Shown: one piece after another, positions 8,410 through 17,786 of the stretch
Layout: the number at the start of each line of letters is the position of its first letter
Numbering within the stretch: the first letter of the stretch is position 1
Source of the DNA: an uncultured Pelagibacteraceae bacterium
GTDB taxonomy: Bacteria; Pseudomonadota; Alphaproteobacteria; Pelagibacterales; Pelagibacteraceae
Length of the DNA: 55,128 nucleotides
NCBI GenBank assembly: GCA_902598825.1
Contig: CACKDD010000006.1
Coordinates: 1-55,128 of the forward strand
Direction of reading: 5' to 3'
Program-made: the position numbers and the translations under genes
Notes under the pieces: generated by a model
What the model was told of the DNA's origin: nothing
The model's input: only the letters and a program-made list of their open reading frames with translations
Databases searched by the model: none

Positions 8410-9869
8410 TATCTTAATGCATTAATTAAAGCTTTAGCTTTATTTACAGTTTCTTCATATTCTTTTTTGGGAACACTATCTGCTACTATACCAGCTCCAG
8501 CTTGAACATAAAATTTATCTTTTTTTGCTACTGCTGTTCTTAAAGCTATACAAGTATCAAATTCTCCATTTGCAGAAAAATATCCAATTCCACCAGCATA
8601 GACTTTTCTTCTTGATTTTTCTAATTCATCAATAATTTCCATTGCTCTTATTTTTGGAGCCCCAGAAACAGTTCCAGCAGGAAAACCAGCAAGCAATGAT
8701 TTAAATTTAGAAAATTTTTTATTATAATCTCCAATTACATTAGAAACTATATGCATAACATGTGAATATTTTTCAATAACAAAACTCTCAGTAACTTTAA
8801 CTGTATTTACTTTTGATACCTTTCCAGCATCATTTCTCCCTAAATCAAGTAACATTAAATGTTCTGAAAGTTCTTTTTTATCTTTAAGAAGATCTTTTTC
8901 ATAAAACTTATCTTGAGTCATAGTTTTTCCTCTAGGCCTAGTACCTGCAATAGGTCTTACTGTAATTTTATTATCTCTCAATCTGACCAAGATTTCAGGA
9001 CTGGCACCTATTATTTGAAAGTCTTTAAAATTAAAAAAAAACATAAAAGGTGAAGGATTAGTTATTCGAAGTTTTTTATAAATATCTAATGGTTTCTTTG
9101 TAAGTTTTGTTTCAAATCTTTGACTTAAAACTACCTGAAAAATATCACCAATTTTAATGTATTTCTTAGCTTTATTAACCATACTTAGGAATTTATTCTT
9201 TGATGTATTTGACTTTACATTAATTTTAGCTAATTTTTTTTCATTAGTTGTCTTGTCTTTTGCTTTTAACGATTGAGTGAAAAGCTTTGAAAGCTCAGAT
9301 TTTATTCCTAAGTATTTTTTAGGATAATTAGATATTTTTTCATCTTTGAAGATGTTTACTATATAGAAAATTTTTTTTTTTAGATTGTCATGTATTACAA
9401 GAATTCTTGGTCTAAGAAGTCTTACATCTGGTACCTTCAAATCATCCTTACATTTATTTGGAATATTTTCTATATACCTAATAGTATCATAAGAAAAATA
9501 TCCTGATATAAGTGAGGCAATTGAAGGTAAACCAGAAGGTATTTTAAATTTAAAATCCTCTATTATATTTTCAATCAATATTTGAGGTTTTTCTTTTAAT
9601 TTAACTTTTTTATTATTTTTTATAAGAAACGAATTGTTATTATTAAACTCCCAAATTTTATCAGGATTTTTCCCAAATATAGTATATCTGCCTTTAATTT
9701 TACCTTTTTCGACAGACTCAAATATAAAACTATTTTTTTCTATCAAAAAATTATCTATTAGATTTAATACTTCTTTATCGCTCTGAACTTTTTTTGAACT
9801 ATATATAATTTGATTTTTTTTGCTTCTATGTTGAAGCTTAAATTCTTTGAAGCTTCGATTTATTATCAT
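8409..9869 (-). CDS. trpE: anthranilate synthase component I
   Basis: TrpE converts chorismate and ammonia to anthranilate, the committed step of tryptophan synthesis. The 486-residue protein has the chorismate-binding domain in its C-terminal half, with FQVVLSQRFE, PSPFMFFFNF, RPIAGTRPRG, DLLKDKKELSEHLMLLDLGRND, and FPAGTVSGAPKIRAMEIIDE near the end. The start overlaps the stop of the upstream chaperone gene by four bases (ATGA). No trp leader peptide or attenuator is visible, so expression is probably tied to the upstream gene's promoter. Confidence 0.95.
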   Translation of the reverse strand: MIINRSFKEFKLQHRSKKNQIIYSSKKVQSDKEVLNLIDNFLIEKNSFIFESVEKGKIKGRYTIFGKNPDKIWEFNNNNSFLIKNNKKVKLKEKPQILIENIIEDFKFKIPSGLPSIASLISGYFSYDTIRYIENIPNKCKDDLKVPDVRLLRPRILVIHDNLKKKIFYIVNIFKDEKISNYPKKYLGIKSELSKLFTQSLKAKDKTTNEKKLAKINVKSNTSKNKFLSMVNKAKKYIKIGDIFQVVLSQRFETKLTKKPLDIYKKLRITNPSPFMFFFNFKDFQIIGASPEILVRLRDNKITVRPIAGTRPRGKTMTQDKFYEKDLLKDKKELSEHLMLLDLGRNDAGKVSKVNTVKVTESFVIEKYSHVMHIVSNVIGDYNKKFSKFKSLLAGFPAGTVSGAPKIRAMEIIDELEKSRRKVYAGGIGYFSANGEFDTCIALRTAVAKKDKFYVQAGAGIVADSVPKKEYEETVNKAKALINALR

Positions 9870-11284
9870 TTAAGAAAATTTTTAACACGTTCTATTGCTT
9901 TTTCATTCATTACTACATCATATTTACTATTTAAAAGTAAATCATATGTTTTAAGAATACTATTTTTAGTATTTGTATTTTGTTTTAAAGAATATTCGTC
10001 AAATTTCTTATCATCAATATTAGCATTTTGTATTTGAATATCTTTAATTCTAGCTAAATAAATATTATTTTTTTCATCACTAATTAGTGTAAATGAGTTA
10101 ATAGGTAGTGAATATAATAATTCAACAGAATTAATTTCAAACTTTTTATTATCTTTTACAGAATTTAATAGTAGAGATTGAGTCCTGTCTTTACCAAATT
10201 CTTGAAAATCATTATTATTGAATTGTTTTTCATTAATCTTCTTGAGTAACTTACTATTATAATCAAACTTACTTTTCTGAAATACTAGCTCTAAAACTTC
10301 TTTTTTTAATTCTTCGTCATTTAAATCGGGTGTTCTTGTTTCAGTTTTGTTTATCTTATACACAATATAATTATTTTCATATTCGATAATATCAAATTCA
10401 ATATTTCTTACTTCGAATATTTTTTTTTCAATTTTTTTACTTGATGGTGAAAATCTAAAATTTGAAACATTTGTCGTTGTTATTCCATAGTTTGTTAAAA
10501 TTTCTTTAAGATCTAAATTATTTGAAATTTTAATCTCTATTTCATCTATTTTATCAAAAAATGCTTGATTAAAATCATCAACTCCAATTAGTTTCTTTGG
10601 GTTTATTATCCCGTAATCAAAATCAATATAATCGACTTTAAGTTGGTCTTTATTATCCTCAATAAACTCACTAATTTCTAAATCGTTAAAACTATCTTTT
10701 TTGCGATAAAAACTATTTAAATTAACAAATTCTAATTCTAGTTTATTATTTTCTTCTTTAAAAAGTTTTTTTGTTAAAAAATTAGGTGATGTAGTACCAG
10801 CACCAATATAATCAAATAAATTTTTTTGAAGCTCTCGTCCTCTTAATCTTAGTTCGAAAGCAGGTGCTGATTGGTTGTTTTCAAGCAAAAATTTTTCGTA
10901 TTTCATTCTTTCAAAATTTCCATTTTCATTATGAAAATTTTTATTGAATTTAATTTTTTTTGATAATGTTTCCTCAGAAATCAGAATATCAAAGTTTTTT
11001 ACCTCTAAATCTATTAATGTAGTTGAAATTAAAGTTGATAGTAACTCTTCAATAATATTTTTATCTAAATTGTCTCTCAATGTTTGCTGAGGTATATTAG
11101 ACTTATTTACATGCTCAATAAAATCTTTAGTAGATATATTGGTTTGGTTTATTTTGGCAATGTTATTTGAGTTCCCACTACTAAACATACTTCCCATCCC
11201 CCAAAACACAAATGGGATAATCATTATGAAAACTAAAAGCCCTGCAAATTTAGTTTTGGCAAAATTTCTAAAACTACTTATCAT
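9866..11284 (-). CDS. SurA/PpiD-family membrane-anchored periplasmic chaperone
   Basis: This 472-residue protein has an N-terminal membrane anchor at about residues 13-31 (LLVFIMIIPFVFWGMGSMF) preceded by a short basic cytoplasmic segment, then a long periplasmic part. The SurA N-like helical region (about 42-165) contains the conserved-looking segment SKDFIEHVNKS-type helix and a RLRGRELQ helix. PpiD sits at this exact place, between tpiA and trpE, in many alphaproteobacteria. The region where a parvulin domain should lie (about 190-340) lacks recognisable parvulin motifs, and the protein is shorter than the roughly 600 residues usual for PpiD. It may be a chaperone without isomerase activity. 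The start ATG at 11284 is divergent from tpiA. Confidence 0.75.
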   Translation of the reverse strand: MISSFRNFAKTKFAGLLVFIMIIPFVFWGMGSMFSSGNSNNIAKINQTNISTKDFIEHVNKSNIPQQTLRDNLDKNIIEELLSTLISTTLIDLEVKNFDILISEETLSKKIKFNKNFHNENGNFERMKYEKFLLENNQSAPAFELRLRGRELQKNLFDYIGAGTTSPNFLTKKLFKEENNKLELEFVNLNSFYRKKDSFNDLEISEFIEDNKDQLKVDYIDFDYGIINPKKLIGVDDFNQAFFDKIDEIEIKISNNLDLKEILTNYGITTTNVSNFRFSPSSKKIEKKIFEVRNIEFDIIEYENNYIVYKINKTETRTPDLNDEELKKEVLELVFQKSKFDYNSKLLKKINEKQFNNNDFQEFGKDRTQSLLLNSVKDNKKFEINSVELLYSLPINSFTLISDEKNNIYLARIKDIQIQNANIDDKKFDEYSLKQNTNTKNSILKTYDLLLNSKYDVVMNEKAIERVKNFLK

Positions 11285-11338
11285 TACTATAAATTTATTG
11301 ATCTATAAAAAGCAAACCTATAGATTAAAATATAGCAG

Positions 11339-12077
11339 ATGACAAATAAATATATGTATTTTATTGCTAATTGGAAAATGTTTGGTGGTCTAAATTCCTT
11401 AAATACAATAGATAAGGTGGTCAAATTTTTTAAAGCCTTTAAAAAAAAGTAGACCTATAAAAATAATATATTGTCCACCAAGTACTTTAATAGGCCCAAT
11501 GTCAAAAAGATTGAAAAAAACTAATATAGAAATTGGTGCACAAAATTGTCATGAGCAAGAATCTTATGGAGCTTTTACAGGTTCAATAAATTCTAAAATG
11601 TTAAAAAATATTGGTGCCAAGTATGTTATCATTGGTCACTCTGAAAATCGGCAATCAGGTGAAAGCAATCAATTAATCAATTTAAAAATTAAAAGTGCAT
11701 TAAAATCTGGACTTAAAATAATTTTCTGTATTGGTGAAACTTTAAAAGAAAAAAGAAAAAAAATTACAAAAAAGATTTTAGAAAAACAACTTAAATTAGG
11801 TTTAGATAAAATTAATTCAAAAAAAAATATAATTATCGCTTATGAACCAGTTTGGTCAATTGGAACAGGCCTCATTCCAAAACCTAATGATCTTTATGAA
11901 ACAGTAAACTTTATTAAAAAAAAAATGAAAAAAAATAAAGTACTATATGGTGGATCAGTTAACCCTAAAAATATCAATAATTTAAAATCAATAAATAATA
12001 TAGATGGGTATTTAATAGGTGGGGCATCTCAAGACCCTAAAAAATTTATTGATATAATTAAAAAAAGATATAGTTAA
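11339..12077 (+). pseudogene. tpiA: triose-phosphate isomerase, interrupted by a +1 frameshift at a run of eight A's
   Basis: Two frames together make one complete triose-phosphate isomerase of about 245 residues. Frame 1 starts at ATG 11339 (or 11354) and encodes the N-terminus with ANWKMFGG, which holds catalytic Asn and Lys, then stops at TAG 11450-11452. Frame 2 carries the rest from about 11448: IKIIYCPPSTLIGP, GAQNCH, AFTGS, IGHSE with the catalytic His, AYEPVWSIGTG with the catalytic Glu, and YGGSVNP. The break lies at A8 (11441-11448); with seven A's the frames join without loss. An independent start at ATG 11499 would lack the Asn and Lys. Sequencing error, a real lesion and rescue by slippage all remain possible. 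Confidence 0.85.
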
Positions 12078-12082
12078 CCCCC

Positions 12083-12385
12083 ATGGAAAATATTTTATTA
12101 ATACTAAATATAATTTTAGCATTTGTTTTAGTATTATTAGTTTTAATGCAAAAATCAGAGGGGGGAGCATTAGGCATAGGTGTTTCCCAAGAAAGTTTTA
12201 TGTTTTCCAGATCAGCAGGTAATTTTATGACAAAAGCAACTGCTGTGGTTGCAACTTTATTTATTATCTGTAGCTTAGGATTAACCATTGTATCAAGAGG
12301 AGACTTAGCTCCAACTTCTTCAGTTTTAGACACAATTGAGGAAAAAACTGAAGATACACCCTCAATACCAGAAAATAACAATTAA
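12083..12385 (+). CDS. secG: preprotein translocase subunit SecG
   Basis: SecG is the small accessory subunit of the SecYEG channel. The 100-residue protein has two membrane segments (about residues 3-20 and 51-70) separated by the conserved loop containing VLMQKSEGGALG and a downstream FMFSRSAGNFM stretch, all diagnostic of SecG. The C-terminus is an acidic, Ser/Thr/Pro-rich tail, as is common in alphaproteobacteria. It starts five bases after tpiA and precedes pyrG, the standard tpiA-secG-pyrG order of this class. Confidence 0.93.
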   Translation: MENILLILNIILAFVLVLLVLMQKSEGGALGIGVSQESFMFSRSAGNFMTKATAVVATLFIICSLGLTIVSRGDLAPTSSVLDTIEEKTEDTPSIPENNN

Positions 12386-12425
12386 TACTTTTCAATTACT
12401 TTTTTATTCGCTATAAGATAATTCC

Positions 12426-14042
12426 ATGGCGCGATTTATTTTTGTCACGGGCGGCGTGGTTTCATCATTAGGAAAAGGACTCTCTTCAGCATCCCTAGCT
12501 TATCTTCTGCAATCAAGAGGTTACAAAGTGAGATTAAGAAAGTTAGATCCTTACTTGAATGTTGATCCAGGTACAATGAGTCCATTTCAACATGGTGAAG
12601 TATTTGTTACTGATGATGGAGCAGAAACAGATTTAGACCTTGGCCACTACGAAAGGTTTTCAGGAGTGTCTGCAAAGAAATCAGATAATATTACTACTGG
12701 AAAAATTTACAACGATGTTTTGAAAAAAGAACGTAAAGGTGAATATTTAGGTAAAACTGTTCAAGTAATACCTCACATTACAAATCGTATAAAAGAATTT
12801 ATAAAAAAAGACTCCTCAAAAGAAGATTTTGTTATTTGTGAAATAGGAGGCATAGTTGGAGATATTGAGAGTTTACCTTTTGTTGAAGCAATAAGACAAT
12901 TTGCGAACGATATTGGTAAACAAAATGCACTATTTGTTCACCTTACTTTAGTTCCATATTTAAAAGCATCAGACGAAATTAAAACTAAACCAACACAACA
13001 CTCTGTAAAAGAACTTAGAAGTATTGGTATCCAACCTGATATTATTATTTGTAGATCAGAAAGACCAATACCTTTAGAACACAGAAAAAAGATTTCATTA
13101 TTTTGTAATGTAAATATAAAGAATGTAATTGAAACAGTTGATGTAAGAACTATTTATGAAGCTCCAATAAGTTTCTATAAAGAAAAACTAGACCTACAAG
13201 TCTTAAACTATTTTAAACTAAGATCAAAAAAACCAGCGAACTTAACTCCATGGAAAAAAATTACTAAAATTATTTTGCATACAAAAAAACATGTTAATAT
13301 AGCAATAATTGGTAAATATGTTGAATTGAAAGATGCTTATAAATCTTTAGATGAGGCACTTACTCATGGTGGAATAGATAATAATGTCAAGATAAACCTA
13401 ATAAGAATAGATTCTGAAAAATTAAAAGTTTCAGAAATAAAATCTAGACTAAAAAATATCTCAGGAATTTTAATACCTGGTGGGTTTGGTAAAAGAGGAA
13501 CTGATGGAAAAATAGCAGCTATCAAATTCGCAAGAATTAATAAGATACCATTTCTTGGAATTTGTTATGGTATGCAAATGGCAATAATTGAATTTGCTAG
13601 AAATAAATTAAATTTAAAAAAAGCTACCTCAAGTGAATTTGATAAAAAAGGTTTAGCTATTATAGGCTTGATGAATGAGTGGAACAAAGATGGTAAAAAA
13701 ATTAAAGGTACAGATAAAAACTTAGGTGGCACAATGAGACTTGGTTCATATGATGCAAAACTATTAAAAAATTCAATGATTCAAAAAATTTATGGAAAAA
13801 ATTTGATTAAAGAGAGACATCGTCATAGATATGAAGTGAATATTGCTTTTAAAGAAAAATTTGAAAAAAATGGTATGCATTTTTCAGGTTTATCTCCAGA
13901 TGGTAATTTACCTGAAATAATTGAGTTAAAAAATCACCCATGGTTTATCGGAGTTCAATTTCATCCGGAATTTAAATCTAGACCTTTGGCCCCACATCCT
14001 TTATTCTCATCTTTTATCAAGGCATCAAAAAATCATAAATGA
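12426..14042 (+). CDS. pyrG: CTP synthase
   Basis: PyrG makes CTP from UTP using ATP and glutamine-derived ammonia. The 538-residue protein has an N-terminal synthetase domain, opening ARFIFVTGGVVSSLGKGLSSAS with the P-loop-like GGVVSSLGKG, and CEIGGIVGDIES, followed by a class I glutamine amidotransferase domain. That domain shows IPGGFGKRG, the nucleophile Cys in GICYGMQM, and the VQFHPEF His/Glu pair. Length is typical. It follows secG after 40 bases and overlaps kdsA by four bases. Confidence 0.97.
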   Translation: MARFIFVTGGVVSSLGKGLSSASLAYLLQSRGYKVRLRKLDPYLNVDPGTMSPFQHGEVFVTDDGAETDLDLGHYERFSGVSAKKSDNITTGKIYNDVLKKERKGEYLGKTVQVIPHITNRIKEFIKKDSSKEDFVICEIGGIVGDIESLPFVEAIRQFANDIGKQNALFVHLTLVPYLKASDEIKTKPTQHSVKELRSIGIQPDIIICRSERPIPLEHRKKISLFCNVNIKNVIETVDVRTIYEAPISFYKEKLDLQVLNYFKLRSKKPANLTPWKKITKIILHTKKHVNIAIIGKYVELKDAYKSLDEALTHGGIDNNVKINLIRIDSEKLKVSEIKSRLKNISGILIPGGFGKRGTDGKIAAIKFARINKIPFLGICYGMQMAIIEFARNKLNLKKATSSEFDKKGLAIIGLMNEWNKDGKKIKGTDKNLGGTMRLGSYDAKLLKNSMIQKIYGKNLIKERHRHRYEVNIAFKEKFEKNGMHFSGLSPDGNLPEIIELKNHPWFIGVQFHPEFKSRPLAPHPLFSSFIKASKNHK

Positions 14043-14863
14043 GTAGTATAAAAGTTAATTGCGGTAAAATTGAAATTTCAAATGATAACAAAATTTGTAT
14101 CATAGCTGGTCCTTGTCAGCTCGAGTCCGAACAACACGCTATGGATATGGCTGGAAAAATTCAAGAAATTACTAAAAAATTTAATCTTGGTTTTGTTTAT
14201 AAAACTTCTTTTGATAAGGCAAATAGAACCAGTCTAAAGGGAAAAAGAGGGGCAGGGTTAGAAGCTTCACTACCAGTGTTCGATAAAATAAGAAAAGAAC
14301 TTAATATACCAATACTAACAGATATACACAATATTGAACAATGCTCTATAGTAAGTGGACATGTTGATGTAATTCAAATACCGGCATTTCTATGTAGACA
14401 AACTGATTTATTAATTGCTGCAGCAAAAACAAATAAAATTATTAATGTTAAGAAAGGTCAATTTTTAGCTCCTTGGGATATGGTAAATGTAACAAAAAAG
14501 ATTTCAGATTCTGGAAATAAAAATATTTTAGTAACCGAAAGAGGTGCAAGTTTTGGTTATAATACACTTGTATCAGATATGAGATCACTACCAATTATGG
14601 CAAAGAATGGTTACCCGGTTATTTTTGATGCTACTCATTCTGTTCAGCAACCAGGTGGACTAGGAGAAAAAAGTGGTGGTCAAAGAGAATTCGTTGAACA
14701 TTTAGCAAGAGCTGCAGTTGCAGTTGGGGTTGCAGGAGTTTTTATAGAAACTCATCAAGACCCAGATAATGCTCCATCGGATGGACCCAACATGATACCT
14801 TTAGACAAATTAGAAAATTTATTAAAACAACTTACAGATATAGATAACTTAATTAAAAATTAG
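14039..14863 (+). CDS. kdsA: 3-deoxy-8-phosphooctulonate synthase (KDO-8-P synthase)
   Basis: KdsA condenses phosphoenolpyruvate with arabinose-5-phosphate to make KDO-8-phosphate for the inner core of lipopolysaccharide. The 274-residue protein shows the family motifs IAGPCQLES, YKTSFDKANRTS, LTDIH, QIPAFLCRQTDLL, ERGASFGYNTLVSDMRS, DATHSVQQPGG and IETHQDPDNAPSDGPNM. The Cys in the AGPCQLE-type motif occurs throughout the family. It connects functionally with the lipid A genes at the left end. The start overlaps the pyrG stop (ATGA), and its TAG stop overlaps the eno GTG start by one base. Confidence 0.96.
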   Translation: MSSIKVNCGKIEISNDNKICIIAGPCQLESEQHAMDMAGKIQEITKKFNLGFVYKTSFDKANRTSLKGKRGAGLEASLPVFDKIRKELNIPILTDIHNIEQCSIVSGHVDVIQIPAFLCRQTDLLIAAAKTNKIINVKKGQFLAPWDMVNVTKKISDSGNKNILVTERGASFGYNTLVSDMRSLPIMAKNGYPVIFDATHSVQQPGGLGEKSGGQREFVEHLARAAVAVGVAGVFIETHQDPDNAPSDGPNMIPLDKLENLLKQLTDIDNLIKN

Positions 14864-16119
14864 TGAGTAAGATTACAAAAGTAAAGGCACGTCAGGTTTT
14901 TGACAGCAGAGGAAATCCAACTATTGAAGCTGAAGTCTTTACAAAAAATAATAGTGCCCTAGCTATTTGTCCATCGGGTGCATCAACAGGAACATACGAA
15001 GCATTTGAAAAAAGAGATAAAAATAATAAACGATATTTAGGAAAAAGCGTTCTTAACGCTGTTAATTTGATTAATACAAAAATCTCAAAAAAATTAAAAG
15101 GTCAAAATGTTCATGACCAAGAGAGAATAGATACTCTTTTAATTAATTTAGATGGAACTAGACAAAAAACTAGACTAGGAGCTAATTCAATTTTAGCTGT
15201 ATCAATGGCAGTAAAAAAACTTTCTGCTAGAGTAAAAAAATTACCTTTATTCAGAACTTTTTTAGTAAAAAATAATTTTAAATTACCATATCCATTAATG
15301 AATATAATTAATGGTGGCGCGCACGCAAATAATGGTTTGCGAATACAAGAGTTCATGATCAGACCTGACCGAGCTAAAAATTTTTCAGATGCAATGAGGA
15401 TTTGTTATGTTGTAATTAAAAATCTGAGTAAAATTATCAAAAATAGAGGACTGTCAACATCAGTAGGTGATGAAGGTGGATTTGCACCAATGATTAGTAG
15501 CAATAATCAAGCACTTGATTTAATTGTTTCAGCTATTAAAAAATCAGGTTTTGTTAATGGTAGAGATGTATCAATTTGTTTAGATGTTGCTGCCAATGAG
15601 TTATATAAAAAAGGGAAATATTCTATTCATTCAAAAAGTTTTATTTCAGTTGAAAAATCAATAAAAGAGTTCAACAAAATAATTACAAAATACAAAATAA
15701 AATCAATTGAGGATCCTTTTGCTGAAAATGATTGGATTTCTTGGAATAAATTAATGAAAAACACATCTAAAGTTCAAATTGTTGGCGATGATTTATATGT
15801 TACTAACTTAGAAAGACTTAAAAAAGGTTTTTTAAATATTTCTTCTAATGCAATTTTAATCAAACTTAATCAAATAGGTACGGTGTCAGAAACACTTGAA
15901 GTTATAAAATTTGCTCAAATTATAGGATTCAAAACTATAATTTCTCACAGATCTGGAGATAGCGAGGACACATTTATTGCTGATTTAGCTGTAGGGACTA
16001 ATTCTGATCAGATTAAAACAGGATCTTTAGCCAGATCTGAGAGAGTTGCTAAATATAATCAATTATTACGTATAGAAGAAGGACTTGGAAAAAAAGCCAG
16101 AATGAATAAAATTCATTAA
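14863..16119 (+). CDS. eno: enolase
   Basis: Enolase interconverts 2-phosphoglycerate and phosphoenolpyruvate in glycolysis/gluconeogenesis. The 418-residue protein has DSRGNPTIEAEV near the start, GANSILAVSMAV, SVGDEGGFAP with the catalytic Glu, metal ligands in CLDVAANELY and IEDPFAENDW, the catalytic Lys in LIKLNQIGT, and the SHRSGDSEDTFIADLAVG signature. It begins with GTG (14863), sharing one base with the kdsA stop. The order kdsA-eno-ftsB is conserved in alphaproteobacteria. Confidence 0.96.
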   Translation: MSKITKVKARQVFDSRGNPTIEAEVFTKNNSALAICPSGASTGTYEAFEKRDKNNKRYLGKSVLNAVNLINTKISKKLKGQNVHDQERIDTLLINLDGTRQKTRLGANSILAVSMAVKKLSARVKKLPLFRTFLVKNNFKLPYPLMNIINGGAHANNGLRIQEFMIRPDRAKNFSDAMRICYVVIKNLSKIIKNRGLSTSVGDEGGFAPMISSNNQALDLIVSAIKKSGFVNGRDVSICLDVAANELYKKGKYSIHSKSFISVEKSIKEFNKIITKYKIKSIEDPFAENDWISWNKLMKNTSKVQIVGDDLYVTNLERLKKGFLNISSNAILIKLNQIGTVSETLEVIKFAQIIGFKTIISHRSGDSEDTFIADLAVGTNSDQIKTGSLARSERVAKYNQLLRIEEGLGKKARMNKIH

Positions 16120-16427
16120 TGCTCAAAAAATTAAAAAAAAACTATTTTTTACTAGTTTCAACCTTTTTAATTTTATACTTCTTTTTTAATCTTTTATCTG
16201 GTCAAAGAGGCCTTATTTCTTATTTTGAGAAAAATCAAATATTAAAAAATCTCCAAAAAGAAGAATTATTGTTAATAAATCAAACTAGGGACTTGGATTT
16301 AAAAAATTCATTATTAAGTGACAATCTGGATCTTGATTATATTGAAACATTAATTAGAGAAAGATTTTTATTCGGCAAAAAAAATGAGACAATTTATATA
16401 TTAAAGAACAATGGACAAAAAAATTAG
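16119..16427 (+). CDS. FtsB/DivIC-like septum formation initiator protein
   Basis: This 102-residue protein has one N-terminal membrane segment (about 10-28), a coiled-coil-forming stretch with Leu/Ile spacing (about 35-75), and a short C-terminal globular end with [17 protein letters not shown]. That pattern fits FtsB/DivIC-type divisome proteins, where the segment ending in an ERxLGxxxxxE-type motif follows the coiled coil. It follows eno with a one-base overlap, the usual ftsB position. The last 17 bases overlap lipA. In many relatives pdhABC and lpd lie between these two genes; here they are gone. Confidence 0.8.
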   Translation: MLKKLKKNYFLLVSTFLILYFFFNLLSGQRGLISYFEKNQILKNLQKEELLLINQTRDLDLKNSLLSDNLDLDYIETLIRERFLFGKKNETIYILKNNGQKN

Positions 16428-17343
16428 ACCCAGACACCCAGAAAAAGTAAAGAACCCAATTAATCCTATTAAAAAAAAGCCTACATGGATTAGATCAAAG
16501 CTTACTAATAGCAAAGAATTTTTTTTAACAAAGACCATAGTTAATAAGAATAATTTAGTTACAGTTTGTCAGGAAGCAAACTGCCCGAATATCACAGAAT
16601 GTTGGAGTAAAAGACATGCAACATTTATGATTATGGGAGACACTTGTACAAGAGCGTGTGCTTTTTGTGATGTTAAAACTGGCAAACCTGGAAAACTAGA
16701 TGAACTTGAACCAATTAAAATTTCCCAAGCAGTTAAAAAACTTAATTTAAAGCATGTAGTAATTACCTCTGTAGATAGAGATGATCTAGAGGATGGTGGA
16801 TCAAATCATTTTTTTGAAGTAATAAATCAAACTAGAAAAAGCAATCCTAATACAACAATAGAAGTTTTAACACCTGATTTTTTAAGAAAAGGGGACGCCT
16901 ATAAAAAAGTTTTAGAAGCTAACCCAGATGTTTTTAATCATAATATTGAAACCGTTCCAAGCTTATATTTAAAAGTAAGACCTGGATCGAGATATTTTGC
17001 ATCTTTAGAACTTTTAAAAAATGCAAAAAAAATAAATAAAAAAGTTTTTACTAAATCTGGAATCATGGTTGGTTTAGGAGAAAATAAAGATGAAATATTG
17101 CAAGTAATGGATGATCTTAAAGCAGCAGATGTTGATTTTTTAACTATCGGTCAGTACTTACAACCTTCAGTTAAACATTTTCCTTTAGACAGATATTACA
17201 CTCCCCAAGAATTTAATGAACTTGGAAATATTGCAAAATCAAAAGGATTTTTATTAGTTTCATCTTCACCTTTAACAAGATCATCTTATCATGCAGACGA
17301 GGATTTTGCTAAATTACAACAAAATAGAATTAATATTCATTAA
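16411..17343 (+). CDS. lipA: lipoyl synthase LipA
   Basis: LipA is a radical SAM enzyme that inserts two sulfurs into octanoyl groups on lipoyl-domain proteins. The 310-residue protein has both iron-sulfur cluster motifs: the auxiliary-cluster Cys set in [13 protein letters not shown], and the radical-SAM CxxxCxxC in [11 protein letters not shown]. The C-terminal RSSYHA contains the conserved Ser ligand region. GGSNHF and [16 protein letters not shown] are also typical. It starts inside the ftsB-like gene and overlaps the next gene by one base. Confidence 0.96.
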   Translation: MDKKIRPRHPEKVKNPINPIKKKPTWIRSKLTNSKEFFLTKTIVNKNNLVTVCQEANCPNITECWSKRHATFMIMGDTCTRACAFCDVKTGKPGKLDELEPIKISQAVKKLNLKHVVITSVDRDDLEDGGSNHFFEVINQTRKSNPNTTIEVLTPDFLRKGDAYKKVLEANPDVFNHNIETVPSLYLKVRPGSRYFASLELLKNAKKINKKVFTKSGIMVGLGENKDEILQVMDDLKAADVDFLTIGQYLQPSVKHFPLDRYYTPQEFNELGNIAKSKGFLLVSSSPLTRSSYHADEDFAKLQQNRINIH

Positions 17344-17780
17344 TGCCAAAAGCTTCTGTTACACGTCAGATAGCACGTGAAAAACAAAAATTAATCGATT
17401 TTGTTTTAGATATTGATAAATATCCAGAATTCATTCCTTTTTGTATAGACTCTAAAGTTTATGAAAGAAACGATAAGGAAGATGAAATAGCAATTGTTGC
17501 TGATCTAACTATTGGCAAGAAACCATTTGTCGATACCTATAAAAGTGATGTCAGATATAAAAAAAAAGATGATTTAATTCATGTAACTAATATAGGTGGC
17601 CCTTTAAAACACTTAGAAAACAATTGGAAATTTGTGCAAAAAGAGAATTTCACTGAGGTTCATTTTGATGTTGATTTTGAAATAAAAAACAAATTTTTAG
17701 ACATGATTATGACGAAATCTTTTGAATTTGGGCTCAGTAAAATAGCAGACGCTTTTCAAGAAAGAGCTGAAAAAATTTAA
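17343..17780 (+). CDS. RatA/COQ10-family START-domain protein
   Basis: This 145-residue protein fits the type II RatA / COQ10 polyketide-cyclase-like family, a single START/SRPBCC lipid-binding fold. Visible features are the N-terminal Val-Asp-type strand with DIDKYPEFIPFCIDSKVYER, the middle GGPLKHLENNWKF, and the closing helix with FEFGLSKIADAFQERAEKI. In alphaproteobacteria this gene usually sits next to lipA and is thought to bind or deliver ubiquinone, by analogy with COQ10; that role is inferred from the family. It overlaps lipA by one base and converges with the cinA-like gene after a six-base gap. Confidence 0.88.
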   Translation: MPKASVTRQIAREKQKLIDFVLDIDKYPEFIPFCIDSKVYERNDKEDEIAIVADLTIGKKPFVDTYKSDVRYKKKDDLIHVTNIGGPLKHLENNWKFVQKENFTEVHFDVDFEIKNKFLDMIMTKSFEFGLSKIADAFQERAEKI

Positions 17781-17786
17781 CTTAAT

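Noticed and set aside
11499..12077. A separate short 192-residue triose-phosphate isomerase gene starting at ATG 11499
   Set aside because: The upstream frame encodes the missing N-terminus including catalytic Asn/Lys, so this is the 3' part of one broken gene, not an independent gene.
12058..12381. 107-residue minus-strand frame opposite secG
   Set aside because: It lies wholly antisense to secG, which has clear family motifs; the frame has no recognisable domain.
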